Shown: positions 1 through 11,739, numbered from the stretch's first letter. The stretch: DNA of 64,000 nt from Ochotona curzoniae (GCF_017591425.1 NW_024464918.1:21480001-21544000), one strand, 5' to 3'. Translations and numbers: made by a program. The notes: generated by a model not told the origin, from the sequence alone.

Positions 1-312
1 CTAAAGTAAAATCCTGTTGAGTTCAGAGCACTATGACCTCCCCATGTGGTTTTGAGGACAGAGGAAGAGAGAAGTAAACAAAAGTGCTTTGCCCACTGTC
101 CCATCCACCCTACCCTGGCTGCATTCCCCAGAATCACGTGTTACCCCCGTCTCTGCTGCCTGTCTGTCCCTTGCCAGTGAATTGGAGTCCACTCACGAAG
201 TGGAAGAGCGGGGCAGTGTGAAGTAAGCCTGGGCTGGCCGTGCTCTCTGAGGATGTGAGTGGCATCCATGTGGGGGCGTGTGCTCAGACACCTCTCCCCT
301 TCTGTCTTTCAG
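1..312 (+). other. SEMA6A: SEMA6A intron (3' end only)
   Basis: This is intronic sequence leading to the micro-exon at 313. The acceptor is a good pyrimidine tract ending CTGTCTTTCAG at 312. The preceding coding exon, expected to encode the end of the PSI/linker region, is not in the window. A 45-nt AG/GT-bounded segment at 178-222 was considered as an exon and rejected on phase. Confidence 0.75.
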
Positions 313-333
313 ATTCCTTCGTGGCTCTGAACG
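313..333 (+). CDS. SEMA6A: SEMA6A 21-nt micro-exon (ectodomain linker)
   Basis: This tiny exon lies between ...TTTCAG and GTAAGG. It completes a split Asn/Asp codon, encodes Ser-Phe-Val-Ala-Leu-Asn, and leaves one G for the next codon. It is phase 1 on both sides, and 21 nt is a multiple of three. The peptide is identical to the SFVALN stretch I remember in human SEMA6A between the PSI domain and the membrane, where it sits in the extracellular stalk. It is far too short to be found by ORF length and was identified from the splice signals plus the peptide match. In the standard human isoform this peptide is present, so the exon is probably mostly constitutive despite its micro-exon size. Confidence 0.9.
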
Positions 334-459
334 GTAAGGACGATGTTGCTCTCGCAATGTTCCTTCGGGGACAGCCTGTTTCACTAACCCTCTTAGAGGA
401 TTTGCAGATCGTAAATTTCTCTCCATTAATTTGTGATCCTCATTGGTTTTTTCTTATAG
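334..459 (+). other. SEMA6A: Short SEMA6A intron (126 bp)
   Basis: This very short intron has a consensus donor (GTAAGG) and a strong T-rich acceptor (TTTTTTCTTATAG). Its size is near the lower practical limit for mammalian introns and physically couples the micro-exon to the next 51-nt exon. No repeat is present. Confidence 0.85.
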
Positions 460-510
460 ACATGTCAACTCCTCTACCAGATCATGATATGTCTTACAAC
501 ACAGTGTATG
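460..510 (+). CDS. SEMA6A: SEMA6A alternative 51-nt exon (17-residue stalk insert)
   Basis: This exon is bounded by TTCTTATAG and GTCAGT. With the G left by the micro-exon it encodes Asp, then MSTPLPDHDMSYNTVY, and leaves one G to start the following Gly codon. It is 51 nt and phase 1-1, so inclusion adds 17 residues to the extracellular stalk without a frameshift. The sequence closely matches the insert I remember in the longer human SEMA6A isoform (STPLPDNEMSYNTVYG-like), with His-Asp where human has Asn-Glu. If skipped, the micro-exon joins directly to the 4577 exon and gives ...VALN-GRSGS.... The donor GTCAGT is weaker than the neighbouring GTAAGG sites, which fits alternative use. How often it is included cannot be seen from DNA. 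Confidence 0.88.
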
Positions 511-3500
511 GTCAGTTTACTGGTTTTGATTTTTAACTACTCAAGTCACTCACGCTGTGATAGTGTAGACCTCGCATTACTAAACTTCCCAGAAAAGGTT
601 CATGGTCTCATGAGGGCCCCAATTCACTAACATCCTCTGTCGAGTGTACAGTGGTTATAGCTGACACGGGAAACTGAGCCTGGATTCTGAACTCACATAA
701 CATGAAACTGCCAGCCACAGGAGAAATTGAAGAAAGAACACGATGGGGTCTTGAGAGAGAAGATGTGGGCACACCTGGTTGCCAGCACCTTGCCCTCCAC
801 GGGGAGGAGGCGAGTTCTTACGAGGCAGATCTTGCCAGTTTTGTCTGAATGGGGTCCCTGAAATTTAGGCAAAGTGTAGGAATCCGCAGCCAAGTTCTCG
901 GGGGTTTCTTCAGGACAGACATGGGAATGAGTTGATGTGCAACAGCATCAACCTCCATCGTTGTGAGTTTGAAACACACAGGCGCTGTGCTGGAGCAGCC
1001 CCCTCCAGGCCGACAGCAGAACCTTCTAACCTTCACAGAGCCACAGCACAGTGCAGCCAGTCCCGTGACGTTTCTCCACGTCCCCCTCCAACTCCGTGCC
1101 CAAGTACTGACCCACGCAGACCTTGCATGTTTTCTTAAATGCCACATGGAGCACAGCTGTCCAATGGCAAAGCCCAGCTTCAGGATGATTACAAAGGCAA
1201 GCTTTGGCAGGTGCAAAAGACTGCAGTCTATGCATATTTTTTCAAAATACGCATTTCCATGAACTTTTTGAAGACCCCTCTCATATAACCAAATACAGGA
1301 GAGGGTAAAATAAAAGAAAGAAAGGAAAATTTTCTCTTTCGCACACTCAGGAGCCGAGGAGATCCTTCTAAAGGATTCCGAATGTGTTCAAGAAATACCT
1401 CCACGCAAAAGCGCAGTCCCTGCATGAATTAGCATAAATGAAACTAAAACCTCTTTGAAAGTCTTAATGACCTCTGTTGCGGAGCTGGCCGGTGAGGGAG
1501 GCAGACCAGGGCTTTCTCTCCTCTGCACCTGTCGGGCAGGGGAGCTTGCAGGGCTGTGCCCGTCAGCACCGCTCTGCAGTGGTCTGAGCCAGAATGCTCA
1601 ACAGCAGGGCCAGAGAAGGGACTGCTGAAGCGGCAGGTGCGCGGCCCGCCCTTGGGCTGGTGAAGGCACGCTGCACCTGCTCTTTCTCGTATCACACTTT
1701 GCCATCCTCTCCCGTCGTTGCATCGTCTTTATCAGACTAAGAGGTCCAGGTGTTGAGTCTCTGAGCCGGCAGCTCCCCAGGCGGCCAGGCCGTTTCTCTA
1801 ACAGACAGAGTAATTAAACCACGGGCTGCGTTTTATGAACCGAGCTGGCTCTCCGAGCTGTGGGTCTCTCCTAGTTCCTTTACAGAAGGAAACGTGCTTA
1901 TTAATTCTCCCAAGGTAATACTCTCAAGGTCAGTGCCCATTTGTCCTCAGCTCTCAGTCAGTGGTTTCTTTGAGGAAACTAAAAAAAAAGGCTTGAAGAT
2001 TTTCTTTCTAGTGATTGATCCTGTCCATTTCAGACCAAATCTGTTCAATATTGAGTGGCTAAATGATTAATTAACCATCAAAATGAAGGCTGGCCCAGAC
2101 ACTACTTAGAAGACTGCAGGAGATTCGCCCTCCCTCCCACACACAAACCTACTGTGAGAGTCACTTATTTCTGAGTTAACAGACTGAGAAGCAAACCTTT
2201 CATTCAGCAAAGCCTCACTGAGACTGACCACCATGGCAGGAAGTGGAGTGGGCACCAGCTGTGTGAGAACAGGTGCAAGACCAGGAGGCTGGTTTGAAAG
2301 CGTGAACACAGACAAGGCAGGCAATCCCTAACTCCAGGGCACCAAGACTGCGCATGTCCTTCGCGCTGGCCAAGGGCAGACCCACCAGGCGACCCACTCA
2401 GGAATGGAGTGTGAAGCCTTGCTGCCTGGCAAGGGCTGTGTGCACCACCCATCACATCCACCAGAGCCTGTTGAGTGAATTGGGCCCCCGTGAGTCCGCT
2501 GGCTTCCTCTGGAGTACTGACTTAGTGTCTGTGTGTTTGTCTAATTGGCCATAGTCATTGTTAACAGGTTAGAGTAGTTTGATGGGTCTCTAACCTCTAG
2601 AATCACAGTAGCTTGTAGATGTAGAGAAACAGTGTGATGGACTGAAGTTAGCATTTTAAATCTATTTACATGACAAGATTATTACAGCATACGTTCCATA
2701 GGTCAGAATGTAGGTTCCAAATCTACTGCCATTCAGTACCACATTCATGAACCTCTAAAATCAGACTGAAACAGAATGATGGTCTCCTTGCAACATTTTT
2801 TTTTTTGGAGGGCGTCATCATGGAGGACCAGCGCCCCAAGGTGCTTTGCATAGATCTCTGAAGTGGAGACCCAGGTGCGGCTTGCTCTCAGGAGCTCACC
2901 GTTGGCAACGTGCTCTGTCCTCAAGCACAGATTTAAAAGATTATGAACCTTACACAGCACCAACAGTTTTTCCCCTTTGAATAAATCAGATGCATGGTTT
3001 CTCTAGATTTACAGCTAACGGGCGGGGCTGTGGTGGGGGTGACTAACACTGCAGTGACCAGGGGAGCGGCTGAGACTCACATTTGTGTCAGACATTTTCC
3101 AACCTAACGACCATCTGGCCCACATTCCTCTCCATTACCAATGAGTTCTCCATGCGTTCCCAGCATATGGGCCAGGAAATCCTTCTGTAGAGAAGTGTGT
3201 CCCCAGGCATGCATTTCCCCTGGATGACCGTAGTAAGCCGCCACGTTCTCCCTAAACCGTCCTTACGGCCATAAAATCAACCCCTGGAAGACAGGGAAAT
3301 GCCAAGTGCTCCAAATGCTTATCAATTTAGGTCAAAGAGCTTCCTGGCATTTGGAAGGAAAGGCATCTGAGGCCCCCCCCTGCTCTGCCCTTTCTCCTTT
3401 CCTTCCAACTCGCGCACAGCTTTCTCTTCATTTGCTTCATGCTGGAGGCAGAAATCCCTCTTAGGCCGGCCATGTATTTTTATTCAGAGAGTCTTGAATT

Positions 3501-4576
3501 TCAAAGTGGGAAACATGGGTTAAATGTCAACCCTCAACGTAGGCAGAAAGGAAGCGGAGGAAGTGCTGCGTTTCCGTGACTCGGCTGGCTTTCCTGCCGG
3601 CTCACCGCTTCACGGGATCTGAACCCAGCCGTCCCTGGACGTGCTCTCGGCCTGTCTGTGGTCACGGAATGGCAAGCAGTCTCTTTCCAACCAAGTGCAT
3701 GGTAGATGCCGTGGCCTGTGAGCTCCACGCGGAAGCCACCTCTCGAGTGGTCCCCGAGCTCTGCGCTGGCGCTAAGAATGCCAGCTCCACAGAACATCAC
3801 TGTGGCCCAGGTGAACTGCCTGGCTGCTCTTCTCTGCAAAATCTTCAAAAGATAAAAAAGCAATGTCTTGGTTTTCGGGTTTTGTTTGCTTTTGTTTTTG
3901 CACATGCTATCTGTAATTGGTGATATTGAAGCCTCCTGGGAATCCAATTCTACGAATTGTTTAACACGTTCACGGGTCCCCATCCCATCTCAGTGGCCAG
4001 CATTCCATGTATCACAGCTGTAGTGACCACAACATGTGGTCGGAGCCTCCGTTCTCCCTGCCAAGGGCACGAGGGTAAGGCTTACGCACGCTCATGCCCT
4101 GGTGTCTTTGCAAAAATTACCCAAGAGGTTGCCCTAGGTAAAATGGCCACTAAGCCAAATCTCACCTGAAGTAGCAGGGGGGTCACATTTTATTTCTCCC
4201 AGAACAGGTGGCAGGACTTCTTTCAGTCATCGTAACAGCACCTGCTCCATCAGGGAGAGCTGACCAGTGTGTTCACAGGAAAGGTCCACAGTTCCTGCAG
4301 GGGCTCCTGGCCTAGACTTTGTCTCATCTCAAAGCTCCATCTTCTTGTCAGTTAGAGAGGCCTCAAGAACAACCTGGCATGAATAGGACCCGGAGGGACG
4401 GGTCACTGTCCCTTCTGGATACGTGGTGCCCCACTCACACCAGCCCCTAAGTCTGGCGGTGTGCAGGACCCGTTTGAGCCACACCCGTGTGGCCGCAGAG
4501 CAGAGGGGACAAAGAGGGAACTAAAAGCTTGGTATCTGTGAGGATACAGCCCCTAACTGTGTTTGTGCTGGGACAG
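511..4576 (+). other. SEMA6A: SEMA6A intron, about 4.1 kb
   Basis: No exon, SINE or L1 copy is evident in this intron. The block around 1690-2100 is balanced in composition and rich in homeodomain-type TAATTA motifs, and is listed separately as a candidate conserved element. The acceptor at the 3' end (ending GGGACAG at 4576) has a poor pyrimidine tract, but a good branch-point-like CCCTAAC sits about 25 nt upstream. Confidence 0.8.
1690..2100. promoter_or_regulatory. Candidate conserved intronic element
   Basis: This is about 400 bp of repeat-free, moderately AT-rich sequence inside an otherwise GC-rich intron. It contains TAATTAAA (1811-1818) and the palindrome TTAATTAA (2067-2074), which are core sites for homeodomain factors. 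No open frame or splice-bounded exon is visible. Developmental genes such as SEMA6A commonly carry intronic enhancers of this look. The call rests on composition and motifs only; conservation was not measured. Confidence 0.28.
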
Positions 4577-4741
4577 GGCGCTCCGGCTCCGCCTTGCCCA
4601 GCAGCACCACGGCGGACGCGGCGGCTCGAGGGGGCCATGAGTCCCGGGCAGGGCTGCCCGACTGGACAGAGCTGCTCCACCCACCTGGCAGCACAGACCC
4701 TTTGGGGCCAATGTCTTCCCATAACCACCAAGACAAGAAGG
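4577..4741 (+). CDS. SEMA6A: SEMA6A juxtamembrane stalk exon
   Basis: This 165-nt phase 1-1 exon encodes a 55-residue extracellular stalk that begins with the split Gly and runs GRSGSALPSSTTADAA..., ending ...SSHNHQDKK and one base of the next Gly. The C-terminal part (STDPLG followed by SSHNHQDKK) matches my memory of human SEMA6A almost exactly, while the N-terminal part is diverged and Ala/Gly-rich from CpG-containing codons. The donor is AAGG|GTAAGG. It links the PSI/linker region to the transmembrane exon at 19620. The Ser/Thr-rich start could be O-glycosylated, as in many stalks; this is inference. There are no stop codons, and both junctions keep the frame whether or not the 51-nt exon is included. 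Confidence 0.93.
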
Positions 4742-6554
4742 GTAAGGCCTTGGAATCCCTCTTCCTCTGCGGGGAGAGGGAGGGGAAAGCGGGGAGGACA
4801 ATGTGACTGCTTCCAGCCCAAGCCCGGCCCCCTTAGCGCTGCACTGGCACCCAAACTGCACAAAACAGGCTGCACCCCCAGCCTCTGGGAGGCACCATAC
4901 AGAACAAAGCATGCCTGCAGAGCTACCCACCCGAGAGGCGTGGTCACACAGCTGCTCCACCCAGTGGGAGGTGGCCTCCCGGAGTCCCACCCACTCCTCT
5001 GGCCACCTCTGTGACTTTGGTCCCTTCTTTGCCTCCCACAGCCTGGCTTGCAAGTAAATCAAGTGGGAGCCAAAGCTGCCAGTTGGGGAAGCAGGGAAGT
5101 GAGAGGGCACGGGACAGTTTTTCCTGGCAGGGAGTAGCTCTCCCTTGCATGGTCCTGAATCTGAATGGCATGGCATCCTCCGGCCTACAGTAACTGCCCC
5201 GAGAGGACCGCGGCTGAAACAAAACTATGCTATTTCATCGAGCGGAGTTGCTATGCATCTGAGACGGACAGGAAGCCGCGCTTGGTGAAAGGGGCTCCAC
5301 TGTGAACTGTCCTGAATTCTCCTCTGCTTTCTTTGCTGTCCCACCGACAGGAAACGTCATCTCTTGGCCTGGCCGCTTGCTGCTTCTGGTAACACACCCT
5401 ACTTTAGCTGCAGCTGCCACCCAAAGAGGCCTTCCTTGTCTGAAAAACAGCCTTGTAACTCAGGCTGAAAAGCCCAGTTATGTTGCTGTGCTGTTTTGCC
5501 CCATTCAGGATTGTTCACTCCTATATGTTCTCAAGAGTTCACCCAAGCAGGAGCTCAAGTTTGGAGACTGGAAGGTAGTGAGAGGAGCAGCCCCAGCCCC
5601 ACCCCCACCCCAGCTCCCTCCGTGCTTCCTGTGGCCACATTCCCAGCCACACTCCTCCAGAATGTTTTAGGGATAGACTTGCGTTTTTCTTCCCTTTTTT
5701 GCTTCGTGACTCCTGAGGCTGCTGAACATTCAGCTGGCTGCCCCTGTTGCCAGGCCCGAGCTGGCTACATCTTACCCCGACCAGCTCTTAAGCTTGTGTA
5801 GACATTCGTCTATACCCTGCTGCTCCAAATCGGGGTTCGCTTCTGGGATTAAGCCGCATTCCAGAGGGGCCACGATTCCCCAGAAAGCGCCAGGTGGAGC
5901 AGCGGCCCCAGCAGCTGCTGTATTTGTTCTGTGTGGCTCCAGCCCTAGGCTGTGACGCTCTGGACAGGTTTCCCAAAAGGAGGACAAAGCTACTCGCAGC
6001 ATGCTTCCAGTTCAGGGGCAAACCCCAGCCTTGGCAGAGGCCGTTAGCCATGGCAACCCAGCCTCTCTCACGGGGTGGCCTGACGCACCCCCAACTGCCA
6101 GCTCCTGTGGGAGAATGGAGCTTCCTCAAGAGTCCAATTAGCACAGTGACAGCTGGCCTCAGAGTCTGGTGCTGACCGGCCCTGGGCCTCAGGGGGCCTT
6201 CCGCGGGCTGGAAGCAGGTACATGTCGTCAGACAATGGTGGCAGAGGTGACCGCACGAGTGTCCGACATGACCGCTGTCCCTGTGCCCCCAGCTCCTTGC
6301 CCTGCCCTGTCGAGGTATGCACTGTTGGCCCCAGGATGGCGACACCTTGACAGGGCAACGCCAACGAGTGGCTGTGACGAAAACCTTTGTATGACGATAG
6401 AGCTTACCCATGACTTTTATGATTTTGATTTCCATCTGCTCGAATGTGTTTTTTGTTTTCATGATTTGTTTTTCCGCCACGCGTCTGTTCTGTCTGGCCC
6501 TGCACTGTGTACTGTCCCTGGGTGATGGCGTCCCTCCCCCAGAACAGCCCCATC

Positions 6555-6830
6555 CCTTCCTGACTCATGACGTTGTCGTCGTCCTCCCACTCCAGCCCCG
6601 GCTCCAGCCAATCCCTGACTCCTTGGCTTCCCGCGCCCGACCCCAGTGCCGTGATGATGTCACGTCCACCTACGCGGCATCTCCGGGATGCAAGGGTTTC
6701 CTGGGGACCCCCGAGGGCCAGTGACAGCGCCCTTGTCACTTGGGACTGTGACATTCGTGTGCTCCAGCTAAATATACTCTGGAACGGCGGGCGAGCGAGC
6801 GAGCAGCTTGTCGAGGCCATGGCGAATGCC
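6555..6830 (+). promoter_or_regulatory. Candidate AP-1/CRE-rich regulatory cluster
   Basis: The segment contains a consensus AP-1 site TGACTCA (6561-6567) overlapping a CRE half site TGACGTT (6568-6574), a CCAAT motif near 6607, a CRE-like TGATGTCA (6655-6662), a TATA-like TAAATATACTC near 6769, and then a CpG-containing GCGAGCGAGCGAGC stretch. The order resembles a small promoter pointing right. It lies within an intron, has no known transcript, and the motifs are short enough to occur by chance. Confidence 0.25.
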
Positions 6831-7468
6831 CGGCCAGCCTCCCGGCTCTCCGCAGAGGCCCGCCTTCGCAGAGTATGTTTGCTCGCCACCTCCTGTCTGT
6901 CCCTGGCTGTGTCTGTGGTCTTCACTCAAGCCTGTGCGTCCCTGCCATCTTGTCACCGCACCATTCCTCACCTGGCAGCCCCTATCCCTTCTGCTACCAT
7001 TGCTCTCGGCCTCCCCCTGGGCAATGGCAGCCCTGTGCCCTCGCCCCCGCAGGATGTTCCAAGGCCCTTTCCTTCCGCACTGGGCAGGTGCTGAGGTGTG
7101 AGGTCAGCATGTGCTCCCACAAAGCCCCCGGATACACACATCCAGGGAGACAAGCACCTGCCTGGGCCTGCCTCTCGGCACCCTGGTGGCTTCGCATCTA
7201 AAACTGCCAGCACACCAGCCCCACGCACCTCAGTCAGAACACAGGAAGCCGGGGTGCTCCCCCGAGTCCTTAGATGCCTGCGGCCGCCACCACCCAATCA
7301 ACCCAACCTTTCTTCACCCAGCTGAACTGCAACCCCGATTTCCTTATCCTGGGTTCTACCACACTCAAAACTAGCTAGGATGCTCACATCCTCTTGAGGC
7401 GGTAGTGGGGGGTCACAAAGGGGGCTCTTGGTCATACATAAATGAGGAAGAAAAGCCAGTCTGGGTTT

Positions 7469-7491
7469 ACACACACACACACACACACACA
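7469..7491. repeat. (CA)n microsatellite
   Basis: This is an uninterrupted run of about 11 CA dinucleotides within the last SEMA6A intron and is likely length-polymorphic. Confidence 0.95.
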
Positions 7492-9769
7492 ACCTTCACT
7501 CAACCACTTGGGTCTCCAGTCTCACTAAATGCAACCACATTCTGAAACCTAGTGTCCACGAAGATTGGGGCAAGCCAGGGCCTTGGCCAGGGACAGCACC
7601 CTGCCTCAGACTGCACAGTGTTCTTGCAAGCTGTCAGAAGCATGGGCGGAGCAGGCCATAGAGGGCACGGGCCTCCCGCCACCTTAGCAAGGAGAGAACA
7701 GCAGGGTGCTTTTCTACTCTGGGGAATCTTGAGGAAGATGTTCTCGCACTGTTCCATTTAGTCCGGAAGACCTACTCTTTATGGACACAGAGATGGCATT
7801 GTCATCAGAGATGAGATTTAGACTGAAATGCACAGCGTATGCGGCATATCAGAAACCATGTGCCAGCTCCCTGTGTTGGCAGAGTGTGACGCTGGCAGTT
7901 GTATTGCAGTAGGGTTCACAAGGCCTGTCAAGGATGAGGAGTGTTTTATCACAGTCTCGCATGGAGCGGAATGAGTCAGACTACCTGCAATCCTCCCGAT
8001 AGCCAGTTCTTTATTCCTTAAGCGCCATGTAGCCTGAGACAGTCCTTGCTCCAGTGAGGGCAAGCAGCACCTGCCCTGGAGTGACTACTGGGCCCAGGAG
8101 GCCTGGAGTGGGGGGCAGCTCTCATTTCTCTCTGGATTTTCCTGAGCACATTGAGGTACCACGTCACCCACTGCTCCCTAAACTCGCTGCTGTTCCTTTG
8201 TGACGAAAGGAGACTGGGCTTTAACCTTGTAGCTGGAACCAACACCACCTTTTGGTTCTGGCCACTTTTACTTTTGTGTCTACCTTTTGCCTATGAAAAG
8301 CAATCCTGTTTTCCACTTGTGTTAAGGATCTGAAGTTCCCACTAGCAACATATTCTAACAGTGATGTGGTTAAAATACCGAGTGCATAGCAATTAGGGAT
8401 GTGAAATACGCAGCGTGAGCATGCTGAGAAAATACCTTGGAACACGGTAAGTGGGACTCTTCCAAAGTGATGGACTCACAGTGTGGCAGACTGGACAGCT
8501 TGGGTCCGGAGCCATCAGGAGAGCTCAGGGTACTGAGCTCTGCCAGGAACGCTGCTCTGCCCAGCTCTTGTCCTCCCAACCACGGATCCAAGCAGACACA
8601 GCCCCAAGCGTTGCCACTGTGCAACCTGCCGCCTCCAGTTGTGTGTCCTGCTGCTGAACCTTGTGATTGAGGGTGGGAAGCAGGACTGTAAAGCTAAATG
8701 GACTTGGACTAGAAAATCAGCCACGTTAGGCATGGGAACGTTGGGCAAGGTTGTTCCTGCACCAATAGTGAGTCCCTGAGCAGTGGGCTGCCCCCTCCCC
8801 CACAAACTGTGCCAGCCACGCCTGGCTTTCCCCGAATCCATGGGACTGATGTGTTGCTGAGTGTGTGCCTAGCCTGGCCCTCCCTGCACCTCGGCCTCTT
8901 CCCGGCCTGCCTGCCAGAGCCCCCAGAGCCAGCCAGCCCGCCTTTAGCAGCAGTCCCCTGGCAGGTGCGCCCAGCCAAAAAGGATGCCCGGCCTGACCTG
9001 GGTACCAGTGCCCTCCAGTCTCACACATTGTATTCTGATGAGAAAGGTAGTTTGTCAGCTCCTATCCAGTCACATGTAAGCGATGTTGCATACAAGAATT
9101 GATTATTCCTGAGGAGGAAAAGTAAGCCTCCACTCTTGTCCCGACTCTCAAACTCTTGGGAATTTCCTCCAGTGTATCTTCTGCCACTTCTGTGTGTGGG
9201 AATGTTTTCTGGGGCATCAAAAGCAAGGTGCCTCCCGGCTTTGTGGTGCAGCTTGCTGCCAGAGACACACATGGTGCCTGTCCAGGACGTCACACCTAGC
9301 CAGATGTGGAGCCGCAGGGACGTGAACACGTGCCAGGGAAATGCTGTACCACCACTGTGGTCTTTGTGAATCAGGTAGAGCTAGGCACATCAGGCCGGGG
9401 AAAGACAACAGATGGCCAGGCTGAAGGCAGCAGGGAAGCAGCGAGTGGAAGCCGGCTCCCTGTCCTTCCCTGCCATTCCTGCCTGAAGGCAGCACTCCAT
9501 CATCTGTCAGGGGCCGGAAGAGGGAGGGCCGTTTGGTGCAGGATTTGGAGGTGGAATTTTTGCAAGAATACTCACATACCCAGGCATGTGCCCTCCACAG
9601 TAGGAGGGCCTGGGGCTGTTGAGCCAGGGGAGAGCCAGGCATAGCCTGGGATAAGCAGCCCTGATGCAGGTCAGGAAAGTGACTCCTACTGTTGCAAACC
9701 CTCTGAGTTTCAGTTCATTTGCTTCTGTTCCTGGGGGTCAGAGGACAGGTATGCTCCAGTTAATAAGAA

Positions 9770-9830
9770 TCTCTCTCACTCTTTCTTTCTCTCTCGCTGT
9801 CTCTCTTTCCCTCTCTCCCTCTGTCCTCTC
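9770..9830. repeat. CT-rich low-complexity tract
   Basis: This imperfect CT/CTT repeat directly abuts the SINE at 9831. It may be the expanded pyrimidine-rich 3' region of that element, which is in reverse orientation. Confidence 0.85.
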
Positions 9831-10108
9831 TTTAATCTATTTGAAAAGCAGACAGATGGGAGGGACCAAGGTAGAACTTCCATCTCCTGGTCCTCAAAGG
9901 GCCACAGTGGCTGGGCTTGGCCAGGCCAACTGTTGTCCCACATGGGTGGCAGAGACCCGAGTCTTTGGACCATTCCCAGAGCCTTTTCCCGGACACATTA
10001 GCAGGGAGCAGGATGGAAAACAGAGTAGTTGAAATTGGACCAGTGCTGTGATACAAGATGTCAGCCTTGTAAGCTTCAACTTAACCTACTGCGCCATGAT
10101 GCCAACCC
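9831..10108 (-). mobile_element. Lagomorph CSINE, old copy
   Basis: Read on the minus strand, this is a tRNA-derived C-type SINE. The + strand shows, in reverse order, the landmarks of the family: a TTTGAAAAGCAG tail region, CTTCCATCTCCTGGT, an ACATGGGTGGCAGAGACCC block, an AGCAGGGAGCAGGATGG block, and a terminal TTAACCTACTGCGCCATGATGCCAACCC, which is the complement of the SINE head. The many substitutions suggest an old insertion. Confidence 0.85.
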
Positions 10109-10162
10109 TCTCTCCGTATTTTTTTTTTTGCATATGGCTATATCTGCCCCATAACGGTTTGC

Positions 10163-10183
10163 TATTATTATTATTATTATTAT
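10163..10183. repeat. (TTA)n microsatellite
   Basis: This run of about seven TTA units just follows the old CSINE at 9831-10108. Confidence 0.9.
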
Positions 10184-10429
10184 CTCTGTTAGATTATTTT
10201 AACCCCAAACTTTGAGGATGGGTGTGACGTGTATTTAGGGTTCTTTGAAAACGCCGTAGGGTGGTAGGGAAGGGCTGCTAAGGATGTCGCAGGCTGAATG
10301 GTAACTAAACACGGGAAGGAAACTGAATTGTAAATATCGCCCAGAACCTACTTTTCCCTGGGATGTGATTGTTTGCCTGAGGTTCAGATTTAGCCTGGAG
10401 TCTCTGTGTGTTGTAGCCGCCTGCAATTC

Positions 10430-10960
10430 CTATTGAAAACATTGCTGAATGCTCCCTGCCTGAACGCTTAGCATCCCTTTAACTCACGGAAGTTGAGTGA
10501 CCCGTGTCAGAGGAGCCTCAGCAAACATGTGTTCCGTGAAGAATACCCTCACTGCCACATTTTCGTTTCCAAGAGCAGCCACTGAAAGTCATCTCTGCTT
10601 CTGGGATGTGATAAAATAGTATCACCCAAAGATTATCACCCAAAGAAGAATTCCAAATGCCATTTTTTTTAGCTAGCAAGGTTTGGGAAGCAAACTGCTC
10701 TGAAAATAAGAGCAGGGTAAAAATGGTGAGTTCTTCTTAATTTTATGTCATCTCAAATTTTTCTCAGCTGTTATGCTAACTATCTGTACTCTCCCCCTCG
10801 CCAGCTCTAAAGCTTTCCCAATTCAGTGGTGTGGCTTTGGGAGGGAAAATCTAGATTTAGAAAGTAAGAGAGGAAAATATCCAGATCTTCCAAAAGTTCG
10901 TGGAAAGGTGAATTATGAAAATGCTATGCACTCAGCTTGCGTTTTAAGCCCATGGTCAGC
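10430..10960. promoter_or_regulatory. Candidate conserved intronic element
   Basis: This is a repeat-free block with mixed composition, long AT-balanced runs and a short internal duplication (ATCACCCAAAGA twice around 10622-10645). There are no splice-bounded open frames. It is proposed as a possible enhancer-type element from appearance alone. Confidence 0.2.
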
Positions 10961-11739
10961 TGAAGGCCCCTTGTGTGGCTGCGGGGACCGAGAAGGCTGA
11001 GGGCTCCCCCACGCCTTGGGTGCTTTCCTTCAAGGGCAGCATGCCAAGACGTCAGAGACGGGCCAGGCCAAGCCCTGGGTGCAGGCAGGGAGCAGATGCA
11101 GCGAAGGCCTTGCAGGGCCACAAGGGAGATCTGGCTTCCAGGGCAGGCGGAGGAGGAAAACTGTGCCCAGTGGGAAAAGCTGCATACAGTACATGGCACT
11201 GTGCAAGGAGAAGGCAGAATGGAGACGGAAGCGGTGGCTTGGAGCCTCAGCTGCCGGCAGCGGGGAGGGGTGGGGCGTGTGGGAGGGAGGGGCCCAACAC
11301 ATGCAGAAATTGATGGCTGACAGATACAAGTTATGCTAGGATAATCGTGGCAGCCAGTCTAGGAAGTGGACTTCTGTACTATGAGTCTAAAACGTGTGAA
11401 TTCCTGCGCCATTGACATTTTGCTGGTTGGTGGCTTCTAGCTACGCCCTGGATAAAGTCCCCGACAAGCTGGCTCCATCCGTGGGCTTGTCTGTCATCTG
11501 TGACATGTGACAGCCAGCAGCAGGGACACAAGCCAGAGTGGCCCCATTGGTTTTTATTTTCACTGTGGGACTCCTGGGATTTCCTTGTTAGCTGGCAAAG
11601 AAGGAATTTATCTGTAGTCTCTGACTTTTCTTGGGAAGGTCGGGGGATGTGGGGACTGGGAGCTGTTAGGGCCACGGGCCAGGGTACCCTGTGGGAGGCT
11701 CTCGCAGTAGTGCCGGCATCGACGCAGACTGTCTAATTC

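Larger units (their letters stand above)
4742..9769 (+). other. SEMA6A: Last SEMA6A intron, first part
   Basis: This intronic sequence has no supported exon. It holds a CA microsatellite (7469-7491), a GC-rich motif cluster near 6560-6830, and otherwise unique-looking sequence. I saw no SINE or L1 copy in this 5-kb stretch, which is sparse for a mammalian intron. Confidence 0.7.

Noticed and set aside
178..222. 45-nt segment bounded by TTGCCAG and GTAAGC, possible extra SEMA6A exon
   Set aside because: It is open only in phase 2, while the neighbouring SEMA6A exons need phase 1; in phase 1 it contains a stop codon. I also recall no matching peptide in SEMA6A.
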